Numbered from the stretch's first letter, positions 1 through 8,963 are shown. The stretch is 64,000 nt of DNA from an uncultured Bradyrhizobium sp. (GCF_936928535.1 NZ_CAKZHY010000095.1:62001-126000), one strand, 5' to 3'. The notes: generated from the sequence alone by a model not told the origin. Translations and numbers: made by a program.

Positions 1-133
1 AGGACGGCTCGCCTGGGGCTTTGGCGATTCCGAGATGCCGCGTTATGCGACCTTTTGCAGCGTGGTGCGGCAATGCGCTACCGCGCAGCAGCTCGAGCGT
101 GCGGTCTCCGACATCGTTGCGACTTACCAGTAA
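1..133 (+). CDS. C-terminal end of an unknown protein (partial at window edge)
   Basis: Reading from base 2 gives 43 sense codons (ending in ATYQ) and a TAA stop at 131-133; the start lies outside the window. The piece is mildly amphipathic and contains two cysteines. No domain can be recognised from so short a tail. It is called because the frame is open to the edge with strong GC third-position use and the downstream small genes begin after it. It could be chance, so confidence is modest. Confidence 0.4.
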   Translation, partial: GRLAWGFGDSEMPRYATFCSVVRQCATAQQLERAVSDIVATYQ

Positions 134-154
134 CTTTCTGGCTCGCGGCCAAAT

Positions 155-337
155 TCAGTTTCGTGCATGCTCTGCGTGAGCGACATTACACTCGCGAAAG
201 TGATAGGCGATTTCGTCGAGCGCGCGCTGTTCCCATTCCTGGGCTTGCGCCAGCCAGAAAACCCGCCGCTCAAAATCGAGCGCGGCGCGCTCCCGGCACA
301 AGGATTCCTGACTGCGAATTTCGACCAGCCTGTTCAT
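155..337 (-). CDS. small hypothetical protein (60 aa)
   Basis: A short cytoplasmic protein beginning MNRLVEIRSQ, rich in Glu, Arg and Ala, with tryptophans in a helical stretch (FWLAQAQEWEQRA). It resembles small uncharacterised proteins common in Bradyrhizobium. The ATG at 337 is chosen over one 10 codons upstream because AAGGAG lies about nine bases before it. No signal peptide or membrane segment is visible. Function unknown. Confidence 0.65.
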   Translation of the reverse strand: MNRLVEIRSQESLCRERAALDFERRVFWLAQAQEWEQRALDEIAYHFRECNVAHAEHARN

Positions 338-377
338 GCACTCACACTCCTTGTCGTGTGAAGCCATTCCCCACGAA

Positions 378-620
378 TCAACCTAGCAGAGTCATGAACC
401 CAGCGTCCCACCATTTCTGTGCATATCGCGCCGCAGAATGAGACAGCAACGCTTCCCGTGCACTGCGGCCGTCGCAGCGCAGCATCAAATGAAGATCATC
501 AATTAGTGATCGGCGATCGGGACGATCATCGCGTCTTTCCAATCTTAAGTATTGTGGCGCAACAGGCTGCGGCAATTCGTGAAGAGAAGTTCTAAACAGC
601 TCACCGAATTCCCGACTCAT
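378..620 (-). CDS. small hypothetical protein (80 aa)
   Basis: An Arg/Leu-rich reading frame (MSREFGELFR...), without signal peptide, membrane segment or known motif. There is no clear ribosome binding site before the ATG at 620. It lies between two better-supported small genes and fills an otherwise empty gap. It may be a real orphan gene or a chance frame. Confidence 0.4.
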   Translation of the reverse strand: MSREFGELFRTSLHELPQPVAPQYLRLERRDDRPDRRSLIDDLHLMLRCDGRSAREALLSHSAARYAQKWWDAGFMTLLG

Positions 621-689
621 TGTCGTCGCATGGTCTTCATGCAGCGCCGCTAACAGGGGCGTGCGAGAGTGACTATCGCTTGAGGCAAT

Positions 690-911
690 ATGAGCAACGA
701 CGTCGACTTTGATCTTTCACCGGACCAGTGGGAGGCGCTGAAAGCGCTTCGCAACCCGGTGTCGAGCGGACGCCTCGCGAAGGCTTATCTCCTCGAAGGT
801 CTAGCCAGGCTCGGGCTCGTCGATATCAATGATGGCGTGCCGGCCATGACACCAGCTGGACGCAAGGTGCTGGTGCGCGGATCATGCCGGTTACTGGATC
901 TGGCGGCGTAG
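690..911 (+). CDS. small hypothetical protein (73 aa)
   Basis: A 73-residue soluble protein starting MSNDVDFDLS. The order of residues (SPDQWEALKALRNP, then LEGLARLGLVDINDG, then MTPAGRKVLV) looks like a small winged-helix-like fold: a helix, an LxxLGLV turn and a TPAGR wing as in many small regulators. A TTGAGG stands about six bases before the ATG. It ends nine bases before the convergent permease gene. The fold is inferred only from pattern; no partner or target is visible. Confidence 0.65.
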   Translation: MSNDVDFDLSPDQWEALKALRNPVSSGRLAKAYLLEGLARLGLVDINDGVPAMTPAGRKVLVRGSCRLLDLAA

Positions 912-919
912 CACGCACA

Positions 920-2302
920 TCAGAAAATCTGCGCTGTCACGATCGCGTAAGCGATGAACACAACACCCAGTCCCCACACCATCGCCGGAATCTGTGCCCG
1001 CCGGCCGATCGTCACTTCCAGTGCGATGTAACTTAGAGTCCCCAGGGCCATTCCGTTAATGAGGTTGTTGGTCAGCACGGTGACCAACAGCGTCAGAACG
1101 ATCGGAATCGCATTGCCGAGATCGGTCATGTCGATCCGGGCGAGGCCCTGCAGCATCAGCACGCCCACGAGCACCAGGGCGGGCGCGGTCGCTTGCGACG
1201 GGATGATGACGAAGATCGGCCAGAAGAACAGCGCGAGGAAGAAGAACCCCGCAACGGTTAGCGACGTCAGACCGGTGCGGCCCCCGGCCTGCACGCCGGT
1301 GATCGATTCGATATAGGCCGTTACCACCGACGTGCCGAATAGCGGGCCGACGATGGACGCCGTCGCGTCGGTCGCGAAGGCAGCAGTGGCGTTCGGGATC
1401 GAGCCGTCAGGCTTGCGCAGATTGGCGGCGCCGGTCACACCGATCAGCGTGCCCAGCGTCGAAAAAAATTCGGCACATAGGAAATAGAACAGCAGCGGCA
1501 GCGCCACGATGAAATGGCTGAAGAGATAGCCGACGTCGAGCGCCATGAAGGTGCTGGTCGGCCAGCGCGGCCACGACAGGATGGCCGATGGCATCGACGT
1601 CACCATCTTTCCGTTGGCGCCGGGAACGAAGAAGCCGATCACGGTCAGCAGCACGATTGACAGGATCAGCGCCGCCGGGACCCGGCGCACCACCAGCACC
1701 GGCGTGAGCAGGAGGCCGAACAGCGTCAGCAGCACTGGCGGGCTGCGCAGAGATCCCATGGCGATATAGGTCGACGGATTCTGGACGACGAATCCGGCGC
1801 CTCGCAGCGCAATGAAGACGATGAGGGTTCCGACCGCCGCCTGGATGCCGATCTTCAGCACCTCCGGCACGTCCTTCGCGACTTTCTCGCGCAGCTTCGA
1901 CAGGCTGAGGATCAGGAACATCACGCCCGTGAAGGCGACCATGGCAAGCGCGCCCTGCCAGGGCATGCCCATCTGCTTGACTATGACGTAGGTGAAGATG
2001 ACGTTCGACCCCATCGCAGGCGCGACCGCGAGCGGCAGGTTGGCCCACAACCCCATCATCACCGAGCCGAAGATCGCGGCCAGCGCCGTGGCGCTGACGA
2101 GATCGGCACGATCCATGCCGGCATTGGACATGATCGCGGGATTTACGGCGATGATATAGGCCATTGCCGCGAACGTGGTCGCCCCGGCCGTCATCTCGCG
2201 GCCAACGCTCGTGCCGCGCTCGGTGAGGCGAAAGGCCCGGTCAAGCAGCCCCGCGGCTTCCGGCTTTTCGGAAGCGGCCTGTAGCTTCGTCATCTCGGTC
2301 AT
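920..2302 (-). CDS. NCS2-family purine permease (AzgA/AdeP/GhxP type)
   Basis: A 460-residue inner-membrane permease with about 12-14 hydrophobic segments. The N-terminal block TTFAAMAYIIAVNPAIM is the signature of the AzgA-like branch of the NCS2 family, which imports adenine, guanine or hypoxanthine with protons. GGGAG stands about seven bases before the ATG. It is the last gene of a minus-strand operon tetR-ade-permease, starting 10 bases after the deaminase gene ends, so adenine is the most likely substrate. Family assignment is firm; the substrate is inferred from the neighbour. Confidence 0.93.
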   Translation of the reverse strand: MTEMTKLQAASEKPEAAGLLDRAFRLTERGTSVGREMTAGATTFAAMAYIIAVNPAIMSNAGMDRADLVSATALAAIFGSVMMGLWANLPLAVAPAMGSNVIFTYVIVKQMGMPWQGALAMVAFTGVMFLILSLSKLREKVAKDVPEVLKIGIQAAVGTLIVFIALRGAGFVVQNPSTYIAMGSLRSPPVLLTLFGLLLTPVLVVRRVPAALILSIVLLTVIGFFVPGANGKMVTSMPSAILSWPRWPTSTFMALDVGYLFSHFIVALPLLFYFLCAEFFSTLGTLIGVTGAANLRKPDGSIPNATAAFATDATASIVGPLFGTSVVTAYIESITGVQAGGRTGLTSLTVAGFFFLALFFWPIFVIIPSQATAPALVLVGVLMLQGLARIDMTDLGNAIPIVLTLLVTVLTNNLINGMALGTLSYIALEVTIGRRAQIPAMVWGLGVVFIAYAIVTAQIF

Positions 2303-2312
2303 CCCAATCTCC

Positions 2313-4178
2313 CTACCAGACCACCGGGTGCGCTTCGCCCGTCTGCACGTTGATGAAACCGAGCGGCGCCTGTTCGCACGGCGCCACCAGCACCCAGCTC
2401 CAGGGCGCGCAAGTCAGCGTGGCAAACATGAGCCTTTCCGGGAATCCCGGATACCAGCGTGGCCGGAAAGTTGGCTCGTACATCCAGTCGACCTTGCGGC
2501 CTTCGGCGTAAAGCGCCTGCATCTCGGCATCGAGCGCCTGCGCCGAGCGGCAGCTCATCAGGCCGCCGACCTCGAAGCGCACGGTGGCGACGAGCTCGCC
2601 TTCGCGCACCAGCGCCCATCCGCCCTGAAGCGCGATCAGTGCGTTCACCGCCTTGGCCATCGCCGCGTCCGATGAGCCGACCACCCAGATATTGTGCTTG
2701 TCATGCGCCACCGAGCAGGCGAGCGCGGTCTCCGGCGTGCGCGGTCCACAACCGCGCCAGAACATCTTGGCGACCCGCCCATCGCCGGAAAAGCGGTCGA
2801 CGATGGCGAATTTTGTGATGGCCTCGCTCTCGTCGCGCTGCACGGCCCCGTCACGGACCGGCAGGTCGAGGGTGTAGAACTCAGGATGCCAATGGAAGGG
2901 GCGGATCACCGCCGCTTTCATCGTGGCGCGGCCGGGCTCGGCCCGCAGCTCGAAATCCTCGGGCTTGATCGCGCGCTTGATGTTGACCGTCTTGGTCGCC
3001 CAATCAGGCCATTCGATCCTCGGCACCTGGCCAAGGTAGCGCTTGCCCTCGGAAACCTGGGCGCCATCGGCCCACACCTCGGCAATCGCAAGCTTGGCAA
3101 CATCCGACAGCAGCACGACATCGCCGAAGCGCCCCGGCGCAAGACTGCCGACGAACGGCGTAAGACGCATGTGCCGGGCCGGATTGATGGTGAGACATTG
3201 AATTGCGACTTCCGGCGCAAGGCCTGCCTCGATCGCGACCCGCGCATTGTGATCGCTTGCGCCGAGCTCCAGCGTATGGCTGGCGCTGCGGTCATCGGTG
3301 GTGAACGCGATCTGCGACCAGTCCTGCAAGCCCTTCGCAAGCAGCCATTTGACGATCTCGTCCATGGCATAGATGCGCAGCTCGACAAACAAGCCGCGCG
3401 TGAGCTTGTCCCAGGTCTCTTCCGGCGTCTGCACTTCGTGATCGGATGCAAGCCCGGCCGCAGCAAAGGCGTTGATGGAGGGCAGATCCCGCAGGCCGGA
3501 CGCATGGCCTTCAACGACACCGCGCGCCGCAAACGTTGCCTCGATCATGCCCCAGAGCCGCTTGTAGGACGGGTTGTCCGGATTCCACACCGCCGGCCAG
3601 TCCATGACTTCGTCGAGGCCGGTGACCATCAGGCTTTCGCCCATGAAGCGCGCCTGCTCGTCGCGGCCATACCAGCCGCCGCCCCATTCATACGCGGTCG
3701 GCGGCACCGCCGAGCCGGGCTGTGGAAAGATTTTTAGGGGCGAGCCGCGGCGGCGTGCCTCGAACCAGAATTCGAGATTGCGCGCGCCATTGACGTTGGA
3801 AAATTCGTGGCTTGCCTCGCACGTCCAGGTATTGCCATGCGGCAGCACCAGTGCCGCCTCCCATTCCGGCGTCAGGTGCGAGCTTTCGATGTGCTTGTGC
3901 ACCTCGCCGAAGCCGGGCACGGCCGCGAGATTTGGCCGGTGCACACGCTCGCGGACCTCGCCGGGATAGCTTCCCGCCGGCCCCACCCAGGCGATACGCC
4001 GGCCCTTGAAGACGATCTCCTGGTCCTCGCTCCAGGTGCGGCTGTGCACGTCAAGCAACTTGCCGACCCGCAAGGCGCGATCGGCAGGACGGCGGCCGAG
4101 CGCGGTCAACACCAAATCCTGCCGAATACGAACCTCGTCGGGCGCATTGATCAGGAGATCATCGGCTATCGTGTTCAT
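2313..4178 (-). CDS. ade: adenine deaminase family amidohydrolase
   Basis: A 621-residue metal-dependent hydrolase of the adenine deaminase family (adenine to hypoxanthine plus ammonia). The N-terminal motif GEVHKHIESSHLTPEW matches the metal-binding HxHIESS region, and TTDDRSASHTLELG matches the TDD region later in the barrel. It is slightly longer than typical Ade (about 570-600). ATG 4178 is chosen because GAGGCAGG precedes it; this start overlaps the end of tetR by 20 bases, showing translational coupling. With the downstream permease it forms an adenine uptake and deamination unit. Closely related adenine deaminase-like proteins of other specificity exist, so the substrate is likely but unproven. 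Confidence 0.88.
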   Translation of the reverse strand: MNTIADDLLINAPDEVRIRQDLVLTALGRRPADRALRVGKLLDVHSRTWSEDQEIVFKGRRIAWVGPAGSYPGEVRERVHRPNLAAVPGFGEVHKHIESSHLTPEWEAALVLPHGNTWTCEASHEFSNVNGARNLEFWFEARRRGSPLKIFPQPGSAVPPTAYEWGGGWYGRDEQARFMGESLMVTGLDEVMDWPAVWNPDNPSYKRLWGMIEATFAARGVVEGHASGLRDLPSINAFAAAGLASDHEVQTPEETWDKLTRGLFVELRIYAMDEIVKWLLAKGLQDWSQIAFTTDDRSASHTLELGASDHNARVAIEAGLAPEVAIQCLTINPARHMRLTPFVGSLAPGRFGDVVLLSDVAKLAIAEVWADGAQVSEGKRYLGQVPRIEWPDWATKTVNIKRAIKPEDFELRAEPGRATMKAAVIRPFHWHPEFYTLDLPVRDGAVQRDESEAITKFAIVDRFSGDGRVAKMFWRGCGPRTPETALACSVAHDKHNIWVVGSSDAAMAKAVNALIALQGGWALVREGELVATVRFEVGGLMSCRSAQALDAEMQALYAEGRKVDWMYEPTFRPRWYPGFPERLMFATLTCAPWSWVLVAPCEQAPLGFINVQTGEAHPVVW

Positions 4179-4863
4179 GGCCTGCCTCATTTTTTGCCGG
4201 TACTTTCGCAGCCCTGGTTCGCCTCCGCGGCGATTTCCCCGCCTTGCTGTCGCTCTGGCCGCGCGCAGCGGCGGCATCGCGCTGCCGAACATCCTTCAAA
4301 AGGGTCGTGAGCGCCCACTCGATCGCGTCGGCGACCTCGGCGCTGGACATGCCGAAATCCTCACGCATCGCGTTCCAGGCCAACACGTTGTTGAGGTAGG
4401 ACGCGAGCGCCTCTGCCTGACGGACCTCCTTCATGGGAAGATGCCGTACCAGCGGCGCCATTGCCTTGCGATGCTGGTCGATCAGGTGTCGCCGGAAGCC
4501 GGCGCGCACCCGGCGGCCCGCCCTGGTCATGGCGATGGCGCGCGCCAGATGCGGATGGCGGTCGAACCGCTTGCACAGCTTGCGGAAGATCTCGGGCAGC
4601 TCGTCAGGCGAAGTGAAGGGAATGTAGCTGAAGACGTTGTCCTCGATCCATTCGCCGGCCGCAGCAAACAGTTCCGCGCGGCTCTTGAAGTGCCGATAGA
4701 TGGTTCGCTCGGCCACCTTTGCACGCTTGGCCACCGCGGCCATGGAAATGTCGTCGGCCGCCTCATCCTCCAGAGTCTCGACAAAAGCCGCAACGATGCG
4801 CTGTCGCGTCATCTCGGCATATTCGTCACGAAGGCTGGTGCCATGTCGTTCTGCTGTACTCAT
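4159..4863 (-). CDS. TetR-family transcriptional regulator
   Basis: A 234-residue regulator. Its N-terminal TetR helix-turn-helix runs through TRQRIVAAFVETL to ISMAAVAKRAKVAERTIYRHFKSRAELF, the classical layout. The rest is a helical ligand and dimer domain, with a Lys/Arg-rich tail. An ATG at 4863 is preferred; another at 4899 would add 12 residues. It is first in the operon with adenine deaminase and the purine permease, so it probably controls them and itself. A TGTCA-N6-TGACA inverted repeat overlaps its start and is a candidate operator. The ligand may be adenine or a purine product (inference). Confidence 0.9.
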   Translation of the reverse strand: MSTAERHGTSLRDEYAEMTRQRIVAAFVETLEDEAADDISMAAVAKRAKVAERTIYRHFKSRAELFAAAGEWIEDNVFSYIPFTSPDELPEIFRKLCKRFDRHPHLARAIAMTRAGRRVRAGFRRHLIDQHRKAMAPLVRHLPMKEVRQAEALASYLNNVLAWNAMREDFGMSSAEVADAIEWALTTLLKDVRQRDAAAARGQSDSKAGKSPRRRTRAAKVPAKNEAGHEHDSR

Positions 4864-4878
4864 GTCATAAGTCTGACA
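4863..4878. promoter_or_regulatory. candidate TetR operator (inverted repeat TGTCA-N6-TGACA)
   Basis: TGTCATAAGTCTGACA has perfect 5-bp arms and overlaps the tetR start codon within the divergent tetR/formamidase region. Autoregulatory TetR proteins often bind such short palindromes at their own start. Position and symmetry are seen; binding is inferred. Confidence 0.4.
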
Positions 4879-5074
4879 CCAGTCGATTTGGACGGTCAAG
4901 CCGAGACTTCAGGCACGCGGCGCTGCGACCATGGGCACCGGCGCGTTCCGGCGAGCGGCAGCCGGCCGCCCGAAAAATGGACTTTTACGCACCGCCAAAA
5001 TCGGATTTGCTCTGGGTAGAACTGCGCGCAAAGGTGCGCCGCAGGCGGCAAGACAGCCGACGAGGAAGCTGGTC

Positions 5075-6088
5075 ATGAACGGGCTTGGTGGACTGAACAA
5101 ATCTCCCAATGGCGTCGTCATCGGGCTCGTGCAGTTGCAACTGCCGAACGTGGTGACCCGCGCCGATCTCGCCAGGCAGACCGAGCGCATCGTCTGGATG
5201 GTCGGCAAGGCCCGCCGCAACCTCGCCACTATGGATCTGGTGGTGTTCCCCGAATACTCGCTGCACGGCCTCTCGATGGACACCAATCCCGAGATCATGT
5301 GCCGGCTCGACGGGCCGGAGGTCGCGGCGTTCAAGCAGGCCTGCATCGACAACAGGATCTGGGGCTGCTTTTCCATCATGGAGTTCAATCCGCACGGCAA
5401 CCCCTACAATTCCGGCCTGATCATCGACGACCATGGCGAGATCAAACTCTATTACCGCAAGCTTCATCCCTGGATTCCGGTCGAACCGTGGGAGCCCGGC
5501 GACATCGGCATTCCCGTGATCGAAGGCCCGAATGGCGCGAAGATCGCTCTGATCATCTGCCACGACGGCATGTTCCCGGAGATGGCGCGGGAATGCGCCT
5601 ACAAGGGCGCCGAGATCATGATCCGCACCGCCGGCTACACTGCGCCGGTCCGCGACGCCTGGCGCTTCACCAATCAGGCCAACTCGTTCCAGAACCTGAT
5701 GGTGACGGCAAATGTCTGCATGTGCGGCTCGGACGGCTCGTTCGATTCCATGGGCGAAGGCATGATCGTCAATTTCGACGGCAGCGTGCTGGCGCACGGC
5801 ACCACCGGCCGCGCCGATGAGATCATTACCGCCGAGGTGCGGCCGGATCTCGTGCGTGAGGCCCGCATCAATTGGGGCGTCGAGAACAACATCTATCAGC
5901 TCTGGCACCGCGGCTATGTCGCGGTCAAAGGCGGCGCGATGGACTGCCCCTACACCTTCATGCAGGACATGGTCGCAGGCACCTATCGTCTGCCCTGGGA
6001 GGACCAGGTCAAGGTCACCGACGGCACCTCGTGCGGCTTCCCGGCGCCGACGCGAATGTTCGGTAGGACAAAAAGAGCCGCGGAATAG
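5075..6088 (+). CDS. amiF: formamidase (nitrilase superfamily)
   Basis: A 337-residue cytoplasmic carbon-nitrogen hydrolase that converts formamide to formate and ammonia. The catalytic triad of the superfamily is in place: Glu60 (FPEYS), Lys129 (YYRKLHPW) and Cys162 (IICHDG). The ordering, length and blocks such as GVENNIYQLWHRGYVA and LPWEDQVKV closely follow Helicobacter pylori AmiF rather than the longer aliphatic amidase AmiE. ATG 5075 is chosen for the GAGGAAG ahead of it; an in-frame ATG 48 codons upstream lacks one. It is divergent from tetR-ade, so it may share that regulator. It fits a nitrogen-scavenging region. Confidence 0.92.
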   Translation: MNGLGGLNKSPNGVVIGLVQLQLPNVVTRADLARQTERIVWMVGKARRNLATMDLVVFPEYSLHGLSMDTNPEIMCRLDGPEVAAFKQACIDNRIWGCFSIMEFNPHGNPYNSGLIIDDHGEIKLYYRKLHPWIPVEPWEPGDIGIPVIEGPNGAKIALIICHDGMFPEMARECAYKGAEIMIRTAGYTAPVRDAWRFTNQANSFQNLMVTANVCMCGSDGSFDSMGEGMIVNFDGSVLAHGTTGRADEIITAEVRPDLVREARINWGVENNIYQLWHRGYVAVKGGAMDCPYTFMQDMVAGTYRLPWEDQVKVTDGTSCGFPAPTRMFGRTKRAAE

Positions 6089-6117
6089 ACGGTTTCCCGG
6101 TCGAAATCGCGACATTC

Positions 6118-6133
6118 TGGCACGGTTGTTGCT
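6118..6133 (+). promoter_or_regulatory. sigma-54 promoter of dctA
   Basis: TGGCACGGTTGTTGCT matches the RpoN consensus TGGCAC-N5-TTGCW at every defined base, with exactly 10 bases between GG and GC. It lies 41 bases before the dctA ATG. Known dctA genes of rhizobia are sigma-54 dependent and driven by DctD. Confidence 0.9.
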
Positions 6134-6174
6134 CCGTTTGGCGTCCAATTCGCGTCAAACCTGGGGAATCCACC

Positions 6175-7494
6175 ATGTCGACCATCACCGCGGCACCCAC
6201 CGCCGAGCCCAAGCCGCTCTATACGTCCCTATTCGTCCAGGTCCTCGCCGCACTGGTGTTGGGCATTGTCCTCGGCGTGGCCGCCCCGGACTTTGCGATC
6301 GGTCTGAAGATCCTCAGCGACGCGTTCCTGAAGCTGATTTCGATGATCGTGGCACCGATCGTATTCTGCGTCGTAGTGCACGGCATTGCCGGTGCCGGCG
6401 ACCTCAAGAAGGTCGGCCGGGTCGGTGTCAAGGCGCTGCTTTATTTCGAGGTCATGACGACCGTCGCGCTCATGGTCGGCCTGCTGCTCGCCTACATCTT
6501 CGGCCCCGGCCACGGCATGAACATCGATCCCTCCACGCTCGATGCCAAGGCGCTCAGCACCTATGCCGACAATGCGCACAAGCTGCAGGGCGCAGGCATC
6601 GGCGCCTTCCTGATGAACGTGATTCCGACCACCTCGTTCGACGCGCTGTCGCGAAATGACGTGCTCCAGGTGCTGTTCTTCGCCGTGCTGTTCGGCGTTG
6701 GCCTGGCGCTCGTCGGCGGCGAAAAGGGCGCGCTCGTCACCTCTGTCATCGACGCAGCCTCCACGGTCTTGTTCCGAGTCATGGGGCTGATTGTGCGGGT
6801 CGCCCCGCTCGGCGTGCTCGGCGCAGTCGCCTATACGGTCGGCAAATATGGCGTCGGCTCGCTGAAGCAGTTGGTCTCGCTGGTGATGCTTTTCTACATC
6901 TCGGTCGGCATCTTCGTCCTTGGCGTGCTCGGCAGCGTGATGGCGCTCGCCGGCATCAATATCCTGAAATTCCTGTCCTATCTGCGCGAGGAGCTGATGA
7001 TCGTGCTCGCGACCGCATCGTCGGATGCGGTGCTGCCCCAGATCATGAAGAAGCTCGAGCGCATGGGCGTGAAGGATTCCGTGGTCGGCCTCGTCATCCC
7101 GACCGGCTACTCCTTCAACCTCGATGCCTTCTCGATCTACCTCACGCTGGCCGTCGTCTTCATCGCGCAGGCCACCAACACGCCGCTGTCTTTCGGCGAT
7201 CTCCTGCTGGTGCTGGGCGTCTCCCTGATCACCTCGAAGGGCGCGCACGGCGTCCCGGGCTCAGCGATCGTGATCCTGGCTGCGACGCTGAACGCGGTGC
7301 CGAGCATTCCGGCGATCGGCCTCGTGCTCGTGCTGTCGGTCGACTGGTTCATCGGCATGGCTCGCGCAGTCGGCAACCTCATCGGCAATTGCGTCGCGAC
7401 CGTGGTCGTCGCCGCCTGGGAAGGCGATCTCGATCGCGCCAAGGCGGCCAAGGTGCTCGAGGGCGGCGAGCTTGTGGACGTGACGACGGGTTGA
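6175..7494 (+). CDS. dctA: C4-dicarboxylate transport protein DctA
   Basis: A 439-residue inner-membrane symporter of the dicarboxylate/amino acid:cation family, importing succinate, fumarate and malate. Diagnostic segments are MIVAPIVFCVVVHGIAG, the TASSDAVLPQIMKKLE re-entrant loop (serine-rich hairpin 1), the GYSFNLDAFSIYLTLA segment and SKGAHGVPGSAIVILAATL (hairpin 2). GGGGA precedes the ATG. A perfect sigma-54 promoter stands upstream. The dctBD sensor and regulator genes are not in the window. Dicarboxylate uptake is the main carbon supply of nitrogen-fixing bacteroids. Confidence 0.95.
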   Translation: MSTITAAPTAEPKPLYTSLFVQVLAALVLGIVLGVAAPDFAIGLKILSDAFLKLISMIVAPIVFCVVVHGIAGAGDLKKVGRVGVKALLYFEVMTTVALMVGLLLAYIFGPGHGMNIDPSTLDAKALSTYADNAHKLQGAGIGAFLMNVIPTTSFDALSRNDVLQVLFFAVLFGVGLALVGGEKGALVTSVIDAASTVLFRVMGLIVRVAPLGVLGAVAYTVGKYGVGSLKQLVSLVMLFYISVGIFVLGVLGSVMALAGINILKFLSYLREELMIVLATASSDAVLPQIMKKLERMGVKDSVVGLVIPTGYSFNLDAFSIYLTLAVVFIAQATNTPLSFGDLLLVLGVSLITSKGAHGVPGSAIVILAATLNAVPSIPAIGLVLVLSVDWFIGMARAVGNLIGNCVATVVVAAWEGDLDRAKAAKVLEGGELVDVTTG

Positions 7495-7504
7495 GGCTGG
7501 CGGA

Positions 7505-8878
7505 TCAATCATTCCACTGGAGGAGCGGCGTTCCGTACGCCCTCCTCCAGACCGACAGGAAGCGCGGGAACCAGGAATGTGCCACCGCGCCTTTATAGGC
7601 CCAGGTGCGATATTTCAGCCCCCGTTCCGAGATCAACTCCTGATAACCGCCATGGACCTCGGTCGCGTTGCGGATGTCTTTCAAGATCCCTTGCGCACAG
7701 GCGCGGTAGACATCCCTCCCCGAGACCTCGTCAAAGTCCAGCATGCGATCGGCGAACTCGACGTTGAACGTCGGCCATGACGAGCGACCCTGATAGGCCG
7801 GCGCCGCAATCTTGTGGATCATCTTGTTCCGGGGATTTTCCGCCGACACCAGGAAGTGGAACGTGCTGGGGATGCGGAAGCGGGGCTCGGCGAGGATCAG
7901 ATCCGTTGTGGCTGCGAACAGTGCACGCTCGCTCGGATCATTCATGTCCCAGAAGCCGCGATGCACGCTGACGAAATCCAGGGCGACCATGGAGGCCGGC
8001 GCACCCGCCGGGCCATCAAGCGAATGCCTGATGTAGCCACCCTCGCCGAACAGGCGGAGTAGGCCCTTCTTGTACTCTGCCAGGTCGCGCCCAAGCAGCC
8101 GGTTCAGCTCGACCTCGTCGACGACGCCGAGTTGCACGCCCCACATGAAAGTCGTGTAGACGCAGGCATTGGTGACGAAACGCCGGCGCTCGGCGCGGGT
8201 GTCGGTTGCCGCAGAGCGGGGTCTGCCGGCATCGCACAGCAAATATCTGACACCGTCAGCATCGAACGGCTCGAGCTCGCTTGCGAGGTTCAGGATCGCT
8301 CGCTTCAGATCGCCGCCATATTCGGCCAGCAACAGGCGGCCGGCATGCGCACATTGCGACATCGCCAGATAGAACGACGCCCGCTCTTCGGCCGAAAGCA
8401 TCTGCTGGAGGCCGGCGAGAACACCGAGCAGCGTATCGGAGGGACGCGAGAAATAATTCACGCCGAGATAGCGGCCATGCCCCGCAGGGACGATGGTCGT
8501 CGTCACGACATCGGCGCGAACCGCCTCCAGCAACAGGCGTACGCTCTTCTCGAGCAGGCGCGCCCGCCGAACCGCGTCCTGCGCGTCCATGACGGTCTCG
8601 GGATCGAGGATGTCAGGATAGAACCAGGCAAAGTCGCGCGGGTAGTAGGCGGAGGCGTGCGGCGCGCCCGTGACAAGGAAGGCCTCGGTCACCGAAAAGG
8701 CGCTGTCCATCGAGTGGCGATAGAGGTCCTCGATCGCCGACAGCGAGTGATGCGACTTCCTCAGGAACCGGTCACGGAGAAAATTGACCGCCTGAAGCGC
8801 GTTGGCGACCAAGGTCGCAGCCGCGCCCTGGTAAAACCTGATCTCTCGATGCGCTGGAAGGGAAATGTCGCTGTTCAT
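7505..8878 (-). CDS. uncharacterised 457-residue protein, possibly six-hairpin (alpha/alpha) fold
   Basis: I do not recognise this family firmly. The protein is soluble, helical, without signal peptide. The motif SAYYPRDFAWFYPDIL near residue 77 resembles the RDxxW region of (alpha/alpha)6 glycosidase-like proteins, and regular helices (LLEKSVRLLLEAVRADV, LLGVLAGLQQMLSAEER, FVTNACVYTTFMWGVQLG) with conserved-looking aromatic loops between them fit such a barrel. It converges on dctA with only 10 bases between. No strong ribosome binding site precedes the ATG. Enzyme activity is a guess; a non-catalytic role is equally possible. Confidence 0.75.
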   Translation of the reverse strand: MNSDISLPAHREIRFYQGAAATLVANALQAVNFLRDRFLRKSHHSLSAIEDLYRHSMDSAFSVTEAFLVTGAPHASAYYPRDFAWFYPDILDPETVMDAQDAVRRARLLEKSVRLLLEAVRADVVTTTIVPAGHGRYLGVNYFSRPSDTLLGVLAGLQQMLSAEERASFYLAMSQCAHAGRLLLAEYGGDLKRAILNLASELEPFDADGVRYLLCDAGRPRSAATDTRAERRRFVTNACVYTTFMWGVQLGVVDEVELNRLLGRDLAEYKKGLLRLFGEGGYIRHSLDGPAGAPASMVALDFVSVHRGFWDMNDPSERALFAATTDLILAEPRFRIPSTFHFLVSAENPRNKMIHKIAAPAYQGRSSWPTFNVEFADRMLDFDEVSGRDVYRACAQGILKDIRNATEVHGGYQELISERGLKYRTWAYKGAVAHSWFPRFLSVWRRAYGTPLLQWND

Positions 8879-8963
8879 CTGTCTAGGCTGGCCGACGTCT
8901 GGTGAAGCTGCACCATTTTACACATGTCTGATTCGTGTCTCTACCCGGTGACTTGCGGGTGGC

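Noticed and set aside
5000..5045. GG-N10-GC match (TGGGTA...GCGCG) before formamidase
   Set aside because: Only the GG and GC agree; the rest of both boxes fails.
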